Source: an uncultured Bacillota bacterium
GTDB taxonomy: Bacteria; Bacillota; Clostridia; Peptostreptococcales; Anaerovoracaceae
DNA length: 27,561 nt
Reading direction: 5' to 3'
Assembly (NCBI GenBank): GCA_946629205.1
Contig: CAMOXP010000003.1
Location: 1 to 27,561 of the forward strand
A model generated the notes under the pieces. That model saw only the letters and a list, made by a program, of their open reading frames with translations, made no database searches and was not told the origin of the DNA. Of the stretch, positions 1 to 8,089 are shown one piece after another. Positions within the stretch are counted from its first letter, which is position 1, and each line of letters opens with the position of its first letter. The position numbers and the translations under genes are program-made.

Positions 1-1
1 C

Positions 2-166
2 GAGGGAGTACTTGAGCCCAGAGATGACAGGGAGCACTGGACGCAGGAAGACATAAATTTACTGATCGAACTGAAGTCAAAAGGGCTGTCCAATGGAGAG
101 ATAAGTGACAGGATCGGGAAAAGTCCCAAGGCCTGCGCGGAACAATTTAGGAGGCAGAAATGTTAA
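2..166 (+). CDS. Partial SANT/Myb-like helix-turn-helix protein (C-terminal end)
   Basis: This reading frame is open from the left edge and stops at TAA 164-166, so only the last 54 residues are visible and the start lies outside the window. The visible part begins with an acidic segment followed by W-T-x-E-D, a helix (INLLIELKSKG), a turn, and a second and third helix ending K-A-C-A-E-Q-F-R-R-Q. That arrangement of a tryptophan, spaced helices and a basic last helix is typical of SANT/Myb-like DNA-binding domains in small phage regulators. A role in DNA binding is inferred; no target can be named. It overlaps the next gene by 7 bases, so both probably belong to the same early operon. Confidence 0.6.
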   Translation, partial: EGVLEPRDDREHWTQEDINLLIELKSKGLSNGEISDRIGKSPKACAEQFRRQKC

Positions 167-309
167 ACAAGGCGTTTTTCGCCGCGTGGCTGATTGCGGG
201 AGCATCCATAGACAGCATCTTCAACAGCAAGGGGGCGATGATGACATTTGTGATCGCAATGATAGTGATCGTCGCATGTGCGGCGGCGATGGGAAGGAAA
301 GAGGAATGA
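160..309 (+). CDS. Small single-pass membrane protein
   Basis: A 49-residue frame starts at ATG 160, preceded by the purine-rich stretch TTTAGGAGGCAG with a GGAGG core 5-6 bases upstream. Residues about 4-15 (AFFAAWLIAGAS) and 28-43 (MMTFVIAMIVIVACAAAM) are strongly hydrophobic; the second is long enough to cross the membrane, and the protein ends in a basic/acidic tail G-R-K-E-E. It overlaps both neighbours by a few bases, which supports translation as part of an early operon. I do not recognise a family. Small phage membrane proteins of this size can act in exclusion or membrane association of replication, but nothing here decides that. Confidence 0.6.
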   Translation: MLNKAFFAAWLIAGASIDSIFNSKGAMMTFVIAMIVIVACAAAMGRKEE

Positions 310-596
310 TTAAGGCAGAGAAAAAGGTCAAAGGCAAAGACAGCGCAATAATGGTCAGATTTGATGGCGAATCCGAAGAGATTATCGCCGAACTGTGCGA
401 AGTCCTTACAAAGGGAGCGGATGTGATCACGGATATGCTCGAAGAAGAGGGCAAAAAAGTGACATACGAAAAGGCCTTCTATGCGATCGTCATGACAGCG
501 ATCGATGCGGCACAGGAAGACGGATTCAAGATCGATTCCAGGAAGCTCGGCCTTGCGCTGATGATTGGCAAAGAAGCCATTAACACAAATGAATAG
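306..596 (+). CDS. Hypothetical phage protein, 96 residues
   Basis: I choose ATG 306, which overlaps the stop of the preceding gene in an ATGA arrangement and follows GGAAAGAGGA. The frame is open further upstream, but that part lies over two other genes and has no sensible composition. The product is charged: a basic start (MIKAEKKVKGK) and then an acidic helical stretch with FDGESEEIIAELCEVLTKGADVI. It looks soluble and mostly helical. I do not recognise a named domain. Placement immediately before the ATPase genes suggests an early function tied to replication, but that is only context. Confidence 0.7.
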   Translation: MIKAEKKVKGKDSAIMVRFDGESEEIIAELCEVLTKGADVITDMLEEEGKKVTYEKAFYAIVMTAIDAAQEDGFKIDSRKLGLALMIGKEAINTNE

Positions 597-661
597 ACCC
601 CATAGGAAGCGGCAACTTCCACAGGGGCCAGCAACATAAATATTACTAAGGAGATTATAGC

Positions 662-1966
662 ATGAAAATTAACAGATTGGAGATCGAGAATGTGAAGCGG
701 ATCCACGCCGTGATGATCGAGCCCAGCAAGGACGGCCTCACGATCATCGGCGGGAAGAACCGGCAGGGCAAGTCCTCTGTGCTCGATGCGATCGCGTGGG
801 CTCTGGGCGGCAATAAGTACAAGCCCTCGCAGGCAGCCAACGCTGACAGCACGATCCCGCCGAGGCTCAAGGTCATCATGGACAACGGTCTCGTGGTAGA
901 GCGCAAAGGAAAGAACAGCGACCTCAAGGTCACGGATCCGGAAGGCCAGAAGGGCGGACAGCAGCTCCTCGACAGCTTCGTAGAAGAACTGGCGATCAAT
1001 CTTCCGAAGTTCATGGAAGCTTCCGGCAAGGAAAAGGCAAACACCCTCCTGCAGATCATCGGCGTAGGTCCTCAGCTGGCGGAGCTGGAGCAGAAAGAAA
1101 AGAGCCTGTATCAGGAGCGACTGTACATAGGGCGGACTGCTGATCAGAAGGAGAAATTCGCTGCAGAGCAGCCCTATTACCCAGATGCTCCGGAAGAACC
1201 GGTGAGCGCTTCAGAGCTGATCAGAGAGCAGCAGGAGATCCTTGCAAGGAACGGCCAGAGACAGCAGTGGAGACGCGAGCATGATTCTATCCTCGAGAAG
1301 ATTATGAAGACCGAGGACGAAATCGAGTCCCATGAGGCATCGATCAGAGCGTTAAAAGCGCGACTCGGAGAATTGGACGAACAGCGCAAAGCCTCCGAGA
1401 AGACTCCCGCAGAGCTGAAGATGGAGTCCACAGATGAGTTGGAGCGTTCGATCGACAACATTGAGCTGATCAACCGCAAGGTCCGCGCCAACCTCGACAA
1501 GGCCAAGGCCGAAGAGGACGCGAAGCACTACAGAGACCAGTACACGGAGCTGACCAATGCTATCGAGGATGTCAGGAAACAGAAGACCAGTCTGCTCGAC
1601 AGCGCAGATCTCCCGCTTCCGGGGCTGTCTGTCAAGGATGGCGAGCTGATCTACAACGGCCAGCAGTGGGACAACATGTCGAGCGCTGAGCAGATGATCG
1701 TCAGCACCTCCATCGTCCGGAAGCTCAATCCGAAGTGCGGCTTCGTGCTCCTGGATAAACTGGAGGCTATGGATCTGGACACTCTGAAAGAGTTCGGCGC
1801 GTGGCTTGAACAGGAAGGCCTGCAGGCGATCGCTACCAGGGTCAGCACTGGCGATGAATGCAGCATCGTGATCACTGACGGCTACGTCGAGGGGCAGGAT
1901 GGAGTATTCGCCAAAGAAGAGCCTGCACCGAAGGCAACTGGCTGGTCTGCAGGAATGGGATTTTAA
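662..1966 (+). CDS. SbcC/RecF-like AAA ATPase, phage recombination/replication
   Basis: This 434-residue protein starts at ATG 662 after AAGGAGATTATAGC. The N-terminus (MKINRLEIENVKRI) and Walker A motif G-G-K-N-R-Q-G-K-S-S at residues 30-39 match SMC/RecF/SbcC-type ATPases of the AAA_23 kind. Residues roughly 140-300 are rich in E, K, R and Q and probably form a coiled-coil hairpin. The C-terminal lobe has a degenerate signature (S-S-A-E-Q-M-I-V) and a Walker B-like G-F-V-L-L-D-K-L-E, with D-K instead of the usual D-E. It is much shorter than true SbcC and has no SbcD-like nuclease beside it. A DNA-end or strand-exchange accessory role in phage recombination is inferred from family and from the next gene. 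Confidence 0.8.
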   Translation: MKINRLEIENVKRIHAVMIEPSKDGLTIIGGKNRQGKSSVLDAIAWALGGNKYKPSQAANADSTIPPRLKVIMDNGLVVERKGKNSDLKVTDPEGQKGGQQLLDSFVEELAINLPKFMEASGKEKANTLLQIIGVGPQLAELEQKEKSLYQERLYIGRTADQKEKFAAEQPYYPDAPEEPVSASELIREQQEILARNGQRQQWRREHDSILEKIMKTEDEIESHEASIRALKARLGELDEQRKASEKTPAELKMESTDELERSIDNIELINRKVRANLDKAKAEEDAKHYRDQYTELTNAIEDVRKQKTSLLDSADLPLPGLSVKDGELIYNGQQWDNMSSAEQMIVSTSIVRKLNPKCGFVLLDKLEAMDLDTLKEFGAWLEQEGLQAIATRVSTGDECSIVITDGYVEGQDGVFAKEEPAPKATGWSAGMGF

Positions 1967-1977
1967 GGAGGTAATCA

Positions 1978-3162
1978 ATGGCATTTAACATTACGAGCGG
2001 CCGGATTCCCGGCGCTAAGAAGATCGTGATCTACGGACCGGAGGGGATTGGCAAGAGCACGCTGGCCAGCCAGTTTCCGGATCCCGTATTCATCGATACG
2101 GAAGACTCTACTAAGGACATGAATGTTAAGAGGCTGGACAAGCCTTCTTCGTGGCAGATGCTCCTGGATGAAGTCAGATTCATCAGGGACAATCCGACAC
2201 TTTGCAAAACGCTGGTCCTTGACACGGCAGACTGGGCTGAACAGATGGAGATCGACGATCTTCTGAAGACAAACCAGAAGAACGGCATAGAGGATTTCGG
2301 GTATGGCAAAGGCTATACCTACAGCGCGGAGCGGTTCGGGAAACTGCTGAACCTTCTGACAGAAGTGTCGGAGCGCGGAGTCCATATCGTGATGACAGCA
2401 CATGCTCAGCTCCGGAAGGTAGAACTCCCGGAGGAAATGGGCGCCTATGATCACTGGGAAATGAAGACCTCTAAGAAGGTTGCTCCACTGATTAGAGAGT
2501 GGGCAGATGCAGTCCTGTTCCTTAATTACAAGGTCAATGTGATCAATATCGATAACCAGGGCGCCGCGAAAGGAAAGAACAAGGCTCAGGGCGGCCGCAG
2601 GGTGATCCACACGAATCACACTCCGTTCTGGGACGCTAAGAACCGCTACGGCATGCCGGATGAGCTGCCGCTGGAATACGATTCCATTGCGCCGCTCTTC
2701 GCTGATCAGCCGCTGCCGGTCACGCTACCGATAGAGAAAGAAGCGGAGCCGCCGAAGCCGCAGCCCAAAAGCCAGCCCGCTTCTGCCCCGGCGCCCGCTC
2801 CCAAAGCGGATAAAAAAGATGAGAAAAAGACAGGCACGCCTGTGGCTGAAAGCAAGCCTGTGATCCCTGAGGGATTCCAAGAAATGAGGCGCTATGAGGA
2901 GACGCCGTTCCCGGACGAGAAGAACGAGTATAAGGAACCGGATCCCAGGATTCCAAAAGCGCTGCGCGACCTGATGATCGCTGACAAGATTGACGAATGG
3001 GAGATCCAGCATGTCGCATCGGCAAGAGGCTATATGACCGCTGACACAAAGGTAGCTGATTATCCGGATGATTTCCTCAAGGGATGGTGCATCGGATTCT
3101 GGCCGCAGCTCAAGGCGGCGATCATGGATATGAGAAACAAGATGGAGATTGAATACAAATAA
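1978..3162 (+). CDS. AAA_24-type phage nucleotide-binding protein (Sak4-like role possible)
   Basis: The 394-residue product starts at ATG 1978 behind AAGGAGGTAATCA. Residues 16-28 contain the strand I-V-I-Y and the Walker A motif G-P-E-G-I-G-K-S-T; Walker B is T-L-V-L-D-T around D82. This pattern is that of the AAA_24 phage nucleotide-binding family, some of whose members act as RecA-like single-strand annealing proteins. About residues 250-300 form a Pro/Ala/Lys-rich linker, followed by a separate C-terminal domain of about 90 residues ending IMDMRNKMEIEYK that I do not recognise. It sits between the SbcC-like ATPase and the DUF669 protein, a usual setting for replication/recombination modules. 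The recombinase role is inferred. Confidence 0.8.
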   Translation: MAFNITSGRIPGAKKIVIYGPEGIGKSTLASQFPDPVFIDTEDSTKDMNVKRLDKPSSWQMLLDEVRFIRDNPTLCKTLVLDTADWAEQMEIDDLLKTNQKNGIEDFGYGKGYTYSAERFGKLLNLLTEVSERGVHIVMTAHAQLRKVELPEEMGAYDHWEMKTSKKVAPLIREWADAVLFLNYKVNVINIDNQGAAKGKNKAQGGRRVIHTNHTPFWDAKNRYGMPDELPLEYDSIAPLFADQPLPVTLPIEKEAEPPKPQPKSQPASAPAPAPKADKKDEKKTGTPVAESKPVIPEGFQEMRRYEETPFPDEKNEYKEPDPRIPKALRDLMIADKIDEWEIQHVASARGYMTADTKVADYPDDFLKGWCIGFWPQLKAAIMDMRNKMEIEYK

Positions 3163-3173
3163 GGAGGAAGACT

Positions 3174-3602
3174 ATGGGTAACGTATTGGATCTGGATGGA
3201 AGCCTTGATTATCAGGAGCAGTTCCCGGATATTCCGGAAGGCGAGTATGACGCCAGGATCGACCATGTAGAGAACACAAGGATCGATGGCGACAGCAAGT
3301 ACAACGGCAATCCCTGCCTGGCTGTATATGTGAATGTGAATGTACAGGGCAGTGATCTGCAGACAAGGGAAAACATCATCCTCAATGATGACTTCAAGTG
3401 GAAACTGTGCCAGCTGTTCGTTGGCACCGGACAGCAGAAAAAGGGCGAGCCGCTGCCGAATCTCAGAAGAGCCATCAATGAGCTGGCAGGGCAGTCATGC
3501 CGCGTGAAGGTCGTTAAGACCAAGGGCAAGAAGGATGATCGCGTCTTTACGAACCTGACCTTCCTTGAGAAGAAACAGCAGGCATGGGGAGGCGGCTTCT
3601 GA
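3174..3602 (+). CDS. DUF669 family protein, probable single-strand DNA-binding role
   Basis: The 142-residue protein starts at ATG 3174 behind AAGGAGGAAGACT. The opening (a short acidic segment, then P-D-I-P-E-G-E-Y-D-A-R-I), a middle with L-P-N-L-R-R-A-I-N-E-L-A-G and the ending Q-A-W-G-G-G-F fit the DUF669 family found in Firmicutes phage replication modules beside an AAA_24 ATPase and a DEAD/DEAH helicase. Members are thought to replace or resemble phage single-stranded DNA-binding proteins; that is family-level inference and no OB-fold motif is proven here. The stop codon TGA 3600-3602 overlaps the helicase start by one base, indicating translational coupling. Confidence 0.85.
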   Translation: MGNVLDLDGSLDYQEQFPDIPEGEYDARIDHVENTRIDGDSKYNGNPCLAVYVNVNVQGSDLQTRENIILNDDFKWKLCQLFVGTGQQKKGEPLPNLRRAINELAGQSCRVKVVKTKGKKDDRVFTNLTFLEKKQQAWGGGF

Positions 3603-5221
3603 TGATGCAGCTGAGGCCTTACCAGGAAGAGGCTTTCGGGCATGTGTTCGCGGAATGGGATGACGGCCACAAGAAAACACTGGTTGTCATGCCTACCGGC
3701 ACAGGCAAGACCATTGTTTTCGCCAAGATCGTCGAGGAGTGCGTTCGCCGCGGCTACCGCGTGCTGATCATGGCACACCGTGGGGAGCTCCTCGACCAGG
3801 CGGCCGATAAGATCTTCAAAGCGACAGGCTTGCGGTCATCCGTAGAGAAGGCCGAACGTTCCTGTCTCGGCGAATGGTACCGCGTGGTTGTCGGATCAGT
3901 GCAGACTCTCATGCATGAAAAGCGCCTGAAGCAGTTCCCGCAGGATTATTTTGACGCGATCATCATCGACGAGGCGCATCACTGCGTCAGCCCTTCTTAT
4001 CAGACAGTCCTTCAGTATTTTGGCAGATCTAATGTCTTGGGCGTCACGGCAACACCCGACCGGGCCGACATGAAGAACCTCGGAAGCTATTTTGAGTCAC
4101 TGGCCTTTGAATACACTATGCCGGAAGCAATCCGCAGCGGGTACCTGGTGCCGATCAAGGCGCTTACAGTACCGCTCAAGATTGATATCCGCATGGTCGG
4201 CATCAGCGCCGGCGACTTTAAGGTCGGTGAGATCGGAACAGCGCTGGATCCTTATCTGTACCAGATCGCAGACGAGATGGTCAAATACTGCATGAACCGC
4301 AAGACTATCGTGTTCCTTCCCCTGATCGCCACATCCCAGAAGTTCATGAAGATCCTTAACGAACGCGGATTTGTGGCTGCGGAAGTGAACGGCAACAGCG
4401 AAGACCGGGCGCAGATCCTGCAGGATTTTGAGGACGGCAGGTACAATGTGCTCTGCAATTCGATGCTCCTGACAGAAGGATATGACTGTCCGGCCGTGGA
4501 CTGCATCATCGTCCTGAGACCCACGAAGTCGAGACCACTGTACGCGCAGATGGTAGGCCGCGGCACCAGGCTCTCTCCGGAGACTGGCAAGGAACACCTG
4601 CTGCTGATCGATTTCCTCTGGATGACTGAGAAACATGAGTTATGTCATCCTGCGGCGCTGATCTGTGAGGACGAAGAGGTCGCCCGGAAGATGACAAAAA
4701 ACCTCGAGGAAAATCCCGGTGAAGCAGTGGATATCGAAGATGCGGAGAAGAGGGCGTCAGAAGATGTGGTTGCCGAGCGTGAGGAAGCACTGGCCGCAGA
4801 GCTTGCGGCACAGAGACGCAAGAAAAGCCGCCTTGTGGATCCTCTCCAGTATGCCATGAGCATTAATGCCCGTGACCTGGTTGATTATGTGCCGCCCTTC
4901 GGATGGGCTTCACAGGATCCCACAATGGACCAGCGGGAGCGCCTGGAGAAGCTCGGGATCCGCGCTGACAGCGTGAAGAGCCAGGGCGAAGCTGACATGC
5001 TGCTGGGCAAGCTGGACGAAAGGAAGAGAAGCGGCCTTGCTACTCCCAAGCAGATCAAGCAGCTCGAAATGAGAGGCTTCCAAAATGTGGGTACATGGTC
5101 CTTTGATCAGGCGAGGAGACTGATCGACAGGATCGCGGCCAATGGATGGAAAACGCCAAGAGACTTAAATCCCAGAGAATACAGGCCGCCGGCAGACACG
5201 CCGATGGCTTCAGGGTATTGA
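3602..5221 (+). CDS. DEAD/DEAH-box SF2 helicase
   Basis: I choose ATG 3602, which shares its A with the upstream TGA and follows GGGGAGGCGG; the longer frame to 3584 only adds upstream coding sequence. The 539-residue product has superfamily 2 motifs in order: Q-L-R-P-Y-Q-E near residue 3, motif I P-T-G-T-G-K-T at 31-37, motif Ia around M-A-H-R, motif II D-E-A-H at 123-126, motif III-like G-V-T-A-T-P at 147-152, and motif VI Q-M-V-G-R-G-T-R at 316-323. It resembles RAD25/XPB-type phage helicases and probably unwinds DNA or remodels forks during phage replication. Residues beyond about 365 are a charged helical extension of unknown role. Confidence 0.92.
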   Translation: MMQLRPYQEEAFGHVFAEWDDGHKKTLVVMPTGTGKTIVFAKIVEECVRRGYRVLIMAHRGELLDQAADKIFKATGLRSSVEKAERSCLGEWYRVVVGSVQTLMHEKRLKQFPQDYFDAIIIDEAHHCVSPSYQTVLQYFGRSNVLGVTATPDRADMKNLGSYFESLAFEYTMPEAIRSGYLVPIKALTVPLKIDIRMVGISAGDFKVGEIGTALDPYLYQIADEMVKYCMNRKTIVFLPLIATSQKFMKILNERGFVAAEVNGNSEDRAQILQDFEDGRYNVLCNSMLLTEGYDCPAVDCIIVLRPTKSRPLYAQMVGRGTRLSPETGKEHLLLIDFLWMTEKHELCHPAALICEDEEVARKMTKNLEENPGEAVDIEDAEKRASEDVVAEREEALAAELAAQRRKKSRLVDPLQYAMSINARDLVDYVPPFGWASQDPTMDQRERLEKLGIRADSVKSQGEADMLLGKLDERKRSGLATPKQIKQLEMRGFQNVGTWSFDQARRLIDRIAANGWKTPRDLNPREYRPPADTPMASGY

Positions 5222-5224
5222 TAA

Positions 5225-7510
5225 ATGGAAGATAGGACAGATCTCAGAGAATTATTAAATCACATAAATCCTGCGCTGCTCAATTACGAGGAATGGACCG
5301 AAGTAGGAATGGCCCTGAAGTTTGAGGGCTATTCCTGCGACGTCTGGGACGACTGGAGCCGCAGGGACTCCGGACGCTATCACACAGGCGAGTGCGCCAA
5401 GAAATGGCGGTCCTTCCGACGTGATGAAGGCGTTACCGGCGGTACCATCGTCCACATGGCCATGGAGGCCGGATGGATGCCTCCGCAGCGGGAAGCCGGC
5501 AGGGTCCTCGACCTTGACAGTGAACTCGATTACGTCGAGGGTGCCATCGTGGGAGAAGGCTGGGTGGAGCACCGCGACATCGATGAGCCTTCATCGTGGG
5601 AGCCGGCAAAGGAACTGATCAGATATCTGGAAACGCTGTTTACTCCTGAGGAGACGTTCGGGTATGTGACCGGATCCTTCCAGAAGGCAAACAAAGACGG
5701 TACGCAGAAATGGGTGCCGGCCAACAAAGGAGTTTATACGCTTCATGTCGCTGATGTGGTCCGGGATCTGAAAAAGACCGGGGATATAGAAGGCGTCCTT
5801 GGAAAGTATGACCATGAAGCAGGAGCATGGATCCGCTTTAACCCGCTGGATGGCAACGGTGTCAACAATGAGAACGTGACTGATTTCAGGTACGCCCTGG
5901 TTGAATCGGACAACATGGAGCTGTCTGCGCAGAACGGCCTGATCCGTCAGCTGAACCTGCCTGTTGCGGTCCTTCTGTATTCAGGCGGAAAGAGCGTCCA
6001 CGCGATCGTAAGGATCGAGGCGGACGACCAGAAGGAGTACAAGGAGCGCGTCAATTACCTGTACGACATCTGCAAGAAGAACGGCATGGTGATCGACACG
6101 CAGAACCGGAACCCTTCCAGGCTGTCCAGGATGCCCGGATGCGAACGCGGTGATAAAAAACAGTTCATTATTGATACGAACATTGGCTGCAAGTCATGGG
6201 CCGAGTGGTATGAATGGATCGAGGCTGTCAACGATGACCTACCGGACATGGAAGAGCTGGCTGCAGAATGGGACGACCTTCCGGCACTGGCTCCGGAGCT
6301 GATCAAGGGAGTGCTCAGAGAAGGGCACAAGATGCTGATCGTCGGACCGTCCAAGGCCGGCAAATCCTTTGACCTCATAGAACTCTGCATAGCGATCGCA
6401 GAGGGGCGCCAGTGGCATGGCTGGGACTGCATGAGGGGCAGGGTGCTGTATGTCAACCTGGAACTCGACAGGGCGTCCTGCCTGCACAGGTTCAGGGATG
6501 TCTACAACGTTGCGGGGATACCTCCCAGAAGCCTCCAGAACATTGATATCTGGAACCTTAGGGGAAGATCCGTACCGATGGACAAACTGGCGCCTAAGCT
6601 CATCAGGCGGGCCAAGGACAGGCATTACAAGGCTGTCATCATCGACCCGATCTATAAGGTAATCACCGGCGATGAGAACAGCGCTGATCAGATGGCCAAG
6701 TTCTGCAATCAGTTCGACAAGGTATGCACGGAGCTGGGAGCGGCGACAATATACTGTCATCACCACAGCAAAGGCTCTCAGGGACAGAAGAAATCCATGG
6801 ACAGGGCCTCCGGTTCCGGAGTGTTCGCACGCGATCCGGATGCGCTCCTGGACATGATAGAGCTGCCTCTGACTGATGACATCATCAAGCAAGAGGTCAA
6901 CAAGACGATCTGCAGGACCTGTATCCAGTACCTTACCGCTTACTGCAGGGACCTTCCATGGGAGACAGATCTGTCTGAGGATGACCTGCTCATGTCCGGA
7001 AAAGTGCAGGCATACTGCGAGAATAAGCTGGACAAGTGGCAGATGCAGGCCCTGTCGAGACAGCTGGAAGCGGCCGTGAAGGACACCATGTCGCTGTCAG
7101 CCTGGCGGATCGAGGGCACCCTCAGAGAGTTCCCGAAGTTCCCGCCGGTGAATACCTGGTTCCGTTATCCGATCCATACGGCGGATGAGAGCGGGTGCCT
7201 GCAGGATGTGGATCCGGAGACGGAAATCAGCGGACATCAGAAAATGATCGATGCAAGAAAGAAGAAGGCAGAGAAGCAGAAAGCGGATACGATTGATCAG
7301 ATCGAGATCGCTTTTGAGAGCCTGCAGGAGGATGGTGTTGCATCCGCGATCGACGTTGCAGAACAGATTGGTGTAGCTCCGGACACGATCAAAAGATGGT
7401 TCGGGAAAGGCAAACGGTCACGCTCGGAATACAAAAAACGGTTTGAAACTTTTGAAAATCCCGATAATCAGAAACTCTATTTGAGACGAATAGAAGATAC
7501 GGACACATAG
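5225..7510 (+). CDS. Primase-helicase fusion: AEP-like primase plus RepA-type P-loop ATPase
   Basis: This 761-residue protein appears to combine three parts. Residues 5-70 look like a PriCT-type domain (HINPALLNYEEWTEVGMALK). Residues about 130-330 fit an archaeo-eukaryotic-type primase: E-S-D at 227-229 as the acidic pair, S-G-G-K-S-V-H-A at 253-260, and D291 followed by N-P-S-R-L-S-R-M-P-G. Residues 374-381 are a Walker A motif G-P-S-K-A-G-K-S, with Walker B around D474 (A-V-I-I-D-P), as in RepA-like hexameric helicases of the AAA_25 group. Near residues 700-735 lies a helix-turn-helix-like segment (D-V-A-E-Q-I-G-V-A-P-D-T-I-K-R-W-F). It would prime and unwind the phage origin. The stop codon lies inside the repeat block that follows. 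Confidence 0.85.
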   Translation: MEDRTDLRELLNHINPALLNYEEWTEVGMALKFEGYSCDVWDDWSRRDSGRYHTGECAKKWRSFRRDEGVTGGTIVHMAMEAGWMPPQREAGRVLDLDSELDYVEGAIVGEGWVEHRDIDEPSSWEPAKELIRYLETLFTPEETFGYVTGSFQKANKDGTQKWVPANKGVYTLHVADVVRDLKKTGDIEGVLGKYDHEAGAWIRFNPLDGNGVNNENVTDFRYALVESDNMELSAQNGLIRQLNLPVAVLLYSGGKSVHAIVRIEADDQKEYKERVNYLYDICKKNGMVIDTQNRNPSRLSRMPGCERGDKKQFIIDTNIGCKSWAEWYEWIEAVNDDLPDMEELAAEWDDLPALAPELIKGVLREGHKMLIVGPSKAGKSFDLIELCIAIAEGRQWHGWDCMRGRVLYVNLELDRASCLHRFRDVYNVAGIPPRSLQNIDIWNLRGRSVPMDKLAPKLIRRAKDRHYKAVIIDPIYKVITGDENSADQMAKFCNQFDKVCTELGAATIYCHHHSKGSQGQKKSMDRASGSGVFARDPDALLDMIELPLTDDIIKQEVNKTICRTCIQYLTAYCRDLPWETDLSEDDLLMSGKVQAYCENKLDKWQMQALSRQLEAAVKDTMSLSAWRIEGTLREFPKFPPVNTWFRYPIHTADESGCLQDVDPETEISGHQKMIDARKKKAEKQKADTIDQIEIAFESLQEDGVASAIDVAEQIGVAPDTIKRWFGKGKRSRSEYKKRFETFENPDNQKLYLRRIEDTDT

Positions 7511-7530
7511 GGACACACGACGTGCGTCCG
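7507..7530 (+). repeat. 24-bp exact direct repeat, copy 1
   Basis: This 24-base sequence recurs exactly at 7577-7600, 70 bases away. It contains the near-palindrome GGACACACGACGTGCGTCC (19 bases, symmetric apart from the central base and one pair). The first copy begins inside the TAG stop codon region of the primase-helicase gene. The form is that of a protein-binding iteron or operator. Confidence 0.85.
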
Positions 7531-7576
7531 TAGGTATGAGAGATATGGACACACGTCCCTACCTACGTCCGTCCCT

Positions 7577-7600
7577 ATAGGGACACACGACGTGCGTCCG
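7577..7600 (+). repeat. 24-bp exact direct repeat, copy 2
   Basis: Identical to 7507-7530. This copy is joined on its left to the perfect 14-base palindrome at 7571-7584, so two inverted repeats overlap here. Confidence 0.85.
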
Positions 7601-7756
7601 CGTCCGTCCGTATAGGGACGAACCTAGGGACGGACGATACTACTACGTAGTAAGTACGTCCGTACGTATACGTCCGGGTACAGACGGGAGGGTGGGTGCT
7701 GAGGCACACCCACCGTCCGTACCGCAGACGAGACAAAACGCGCGAGGGAAAACAGG

Positions 7757-8089
7757 ATGAAAAAATTCAAAAATGATAAAGAGCGGATCGCCTTCCTGGA
7801 AGACTACCGCAACAGGGACAATGGATGGTACCTGTTGAAACATGATCCGATACTGCAGCGCACATGGTGGTGCTACGACCTGCCGGACAAGACCATGCTG
7901 GTAGTCGAAGAAGAGAAGCGCACATTCTCATGGCCAAACATTCATACCGCGTGGGTAGTGCTGCATTGGTATATCGTGCCGGATCTGGAAAGCTGTCCAA
8001 TCTTTGGGGATTGCGTTGCAAGCAGATCTCTGGCATTGGCCAAGATTAAGGAAATTGAAAAGGCGGCTCGCAATGAAAATGAAACTTGA
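7757..8089 (+). CDS. Hypothetical phage protein, Trp-rich, 110 residues
   Basis: It starts at ATG 7757, 37 bases after the repeat block and behind CGAGGGAAAACAGG. The product begins with a basic stretch (MKKFKNDKERIAFLEDY) and then has many aromatic residues (G-W-Y-L, T-W-W-C-Y-D-L, F-S-W-P, T-A-W-V-V-L-H-W-Y), followed by a C-rich point and a helical basic tail. It looks like a small conserved phage protein, but I cannot name a domain. It overlaps the RusA-like gene by 17 bases, so the two are probably co-translated. A role in replication or recombination is suggested only by position. Confidence 0.75.
   Translation: MKKFKNDKERIAFLEDYRNRDNGWYLLKHDPILQRTWWCYDLPDKTMLVVEEEKRTFSWPNIHTAWVVLHWYIVPDLESCPIFGDCVASRSLALAKIKEIEKAARNENET

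Larger units (their letters stand above)
7507..7720. repeat. Dense direct/inverted repeat block, candidate replication origin
   Basis: This block is non-coding after the primase-helicase stop. It contains at least 13 copies of the pentamer CGTCC or its complement GGACG in about 200 bases: CGTCC at 7525, 7554, 7566, 7570, 7595, 7601, 7605, 7657, 7671 and 7714; GGACG at 7616, 7628 and 7632. GGGAC boxes occur in both orientations (forward 7510, 7580, 7615, 7627; reverse 7555, 7571). Perfect palindromes are GTCCCTATAGGGAC (7571-7584), TACTACGTAGTA (7641-7652) and ACGTATACGT (7664-7673). An 8-bp stem GGTGGGTG/CACCCACC is at 7691-7714. Iteron-like boxes directly after a primase-helicase gene suggest an origin; an operator or termination site is an alternative. 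Confidence 0.75.

Noticed and set aside
105..305. Upstream extension of the 306-596 gene to position 105
   Set aside because: It covers two better-supported small genes in other frames and gives a composition unlike a protein; ATG 306 has the coupling and ribosome site.
600..661. Small hairpin GGAAG/CTTCC upstream of the ATPase gene
   Set aside because: A 5-bp stem with no T-run is too weak to call a terminator or regulator.
7507..7720. CRISPR array
   Set aside because: Repeats are short, palindromic, irregularly spaced and overlap each other; there are no constant-length spacers and no cas genes.
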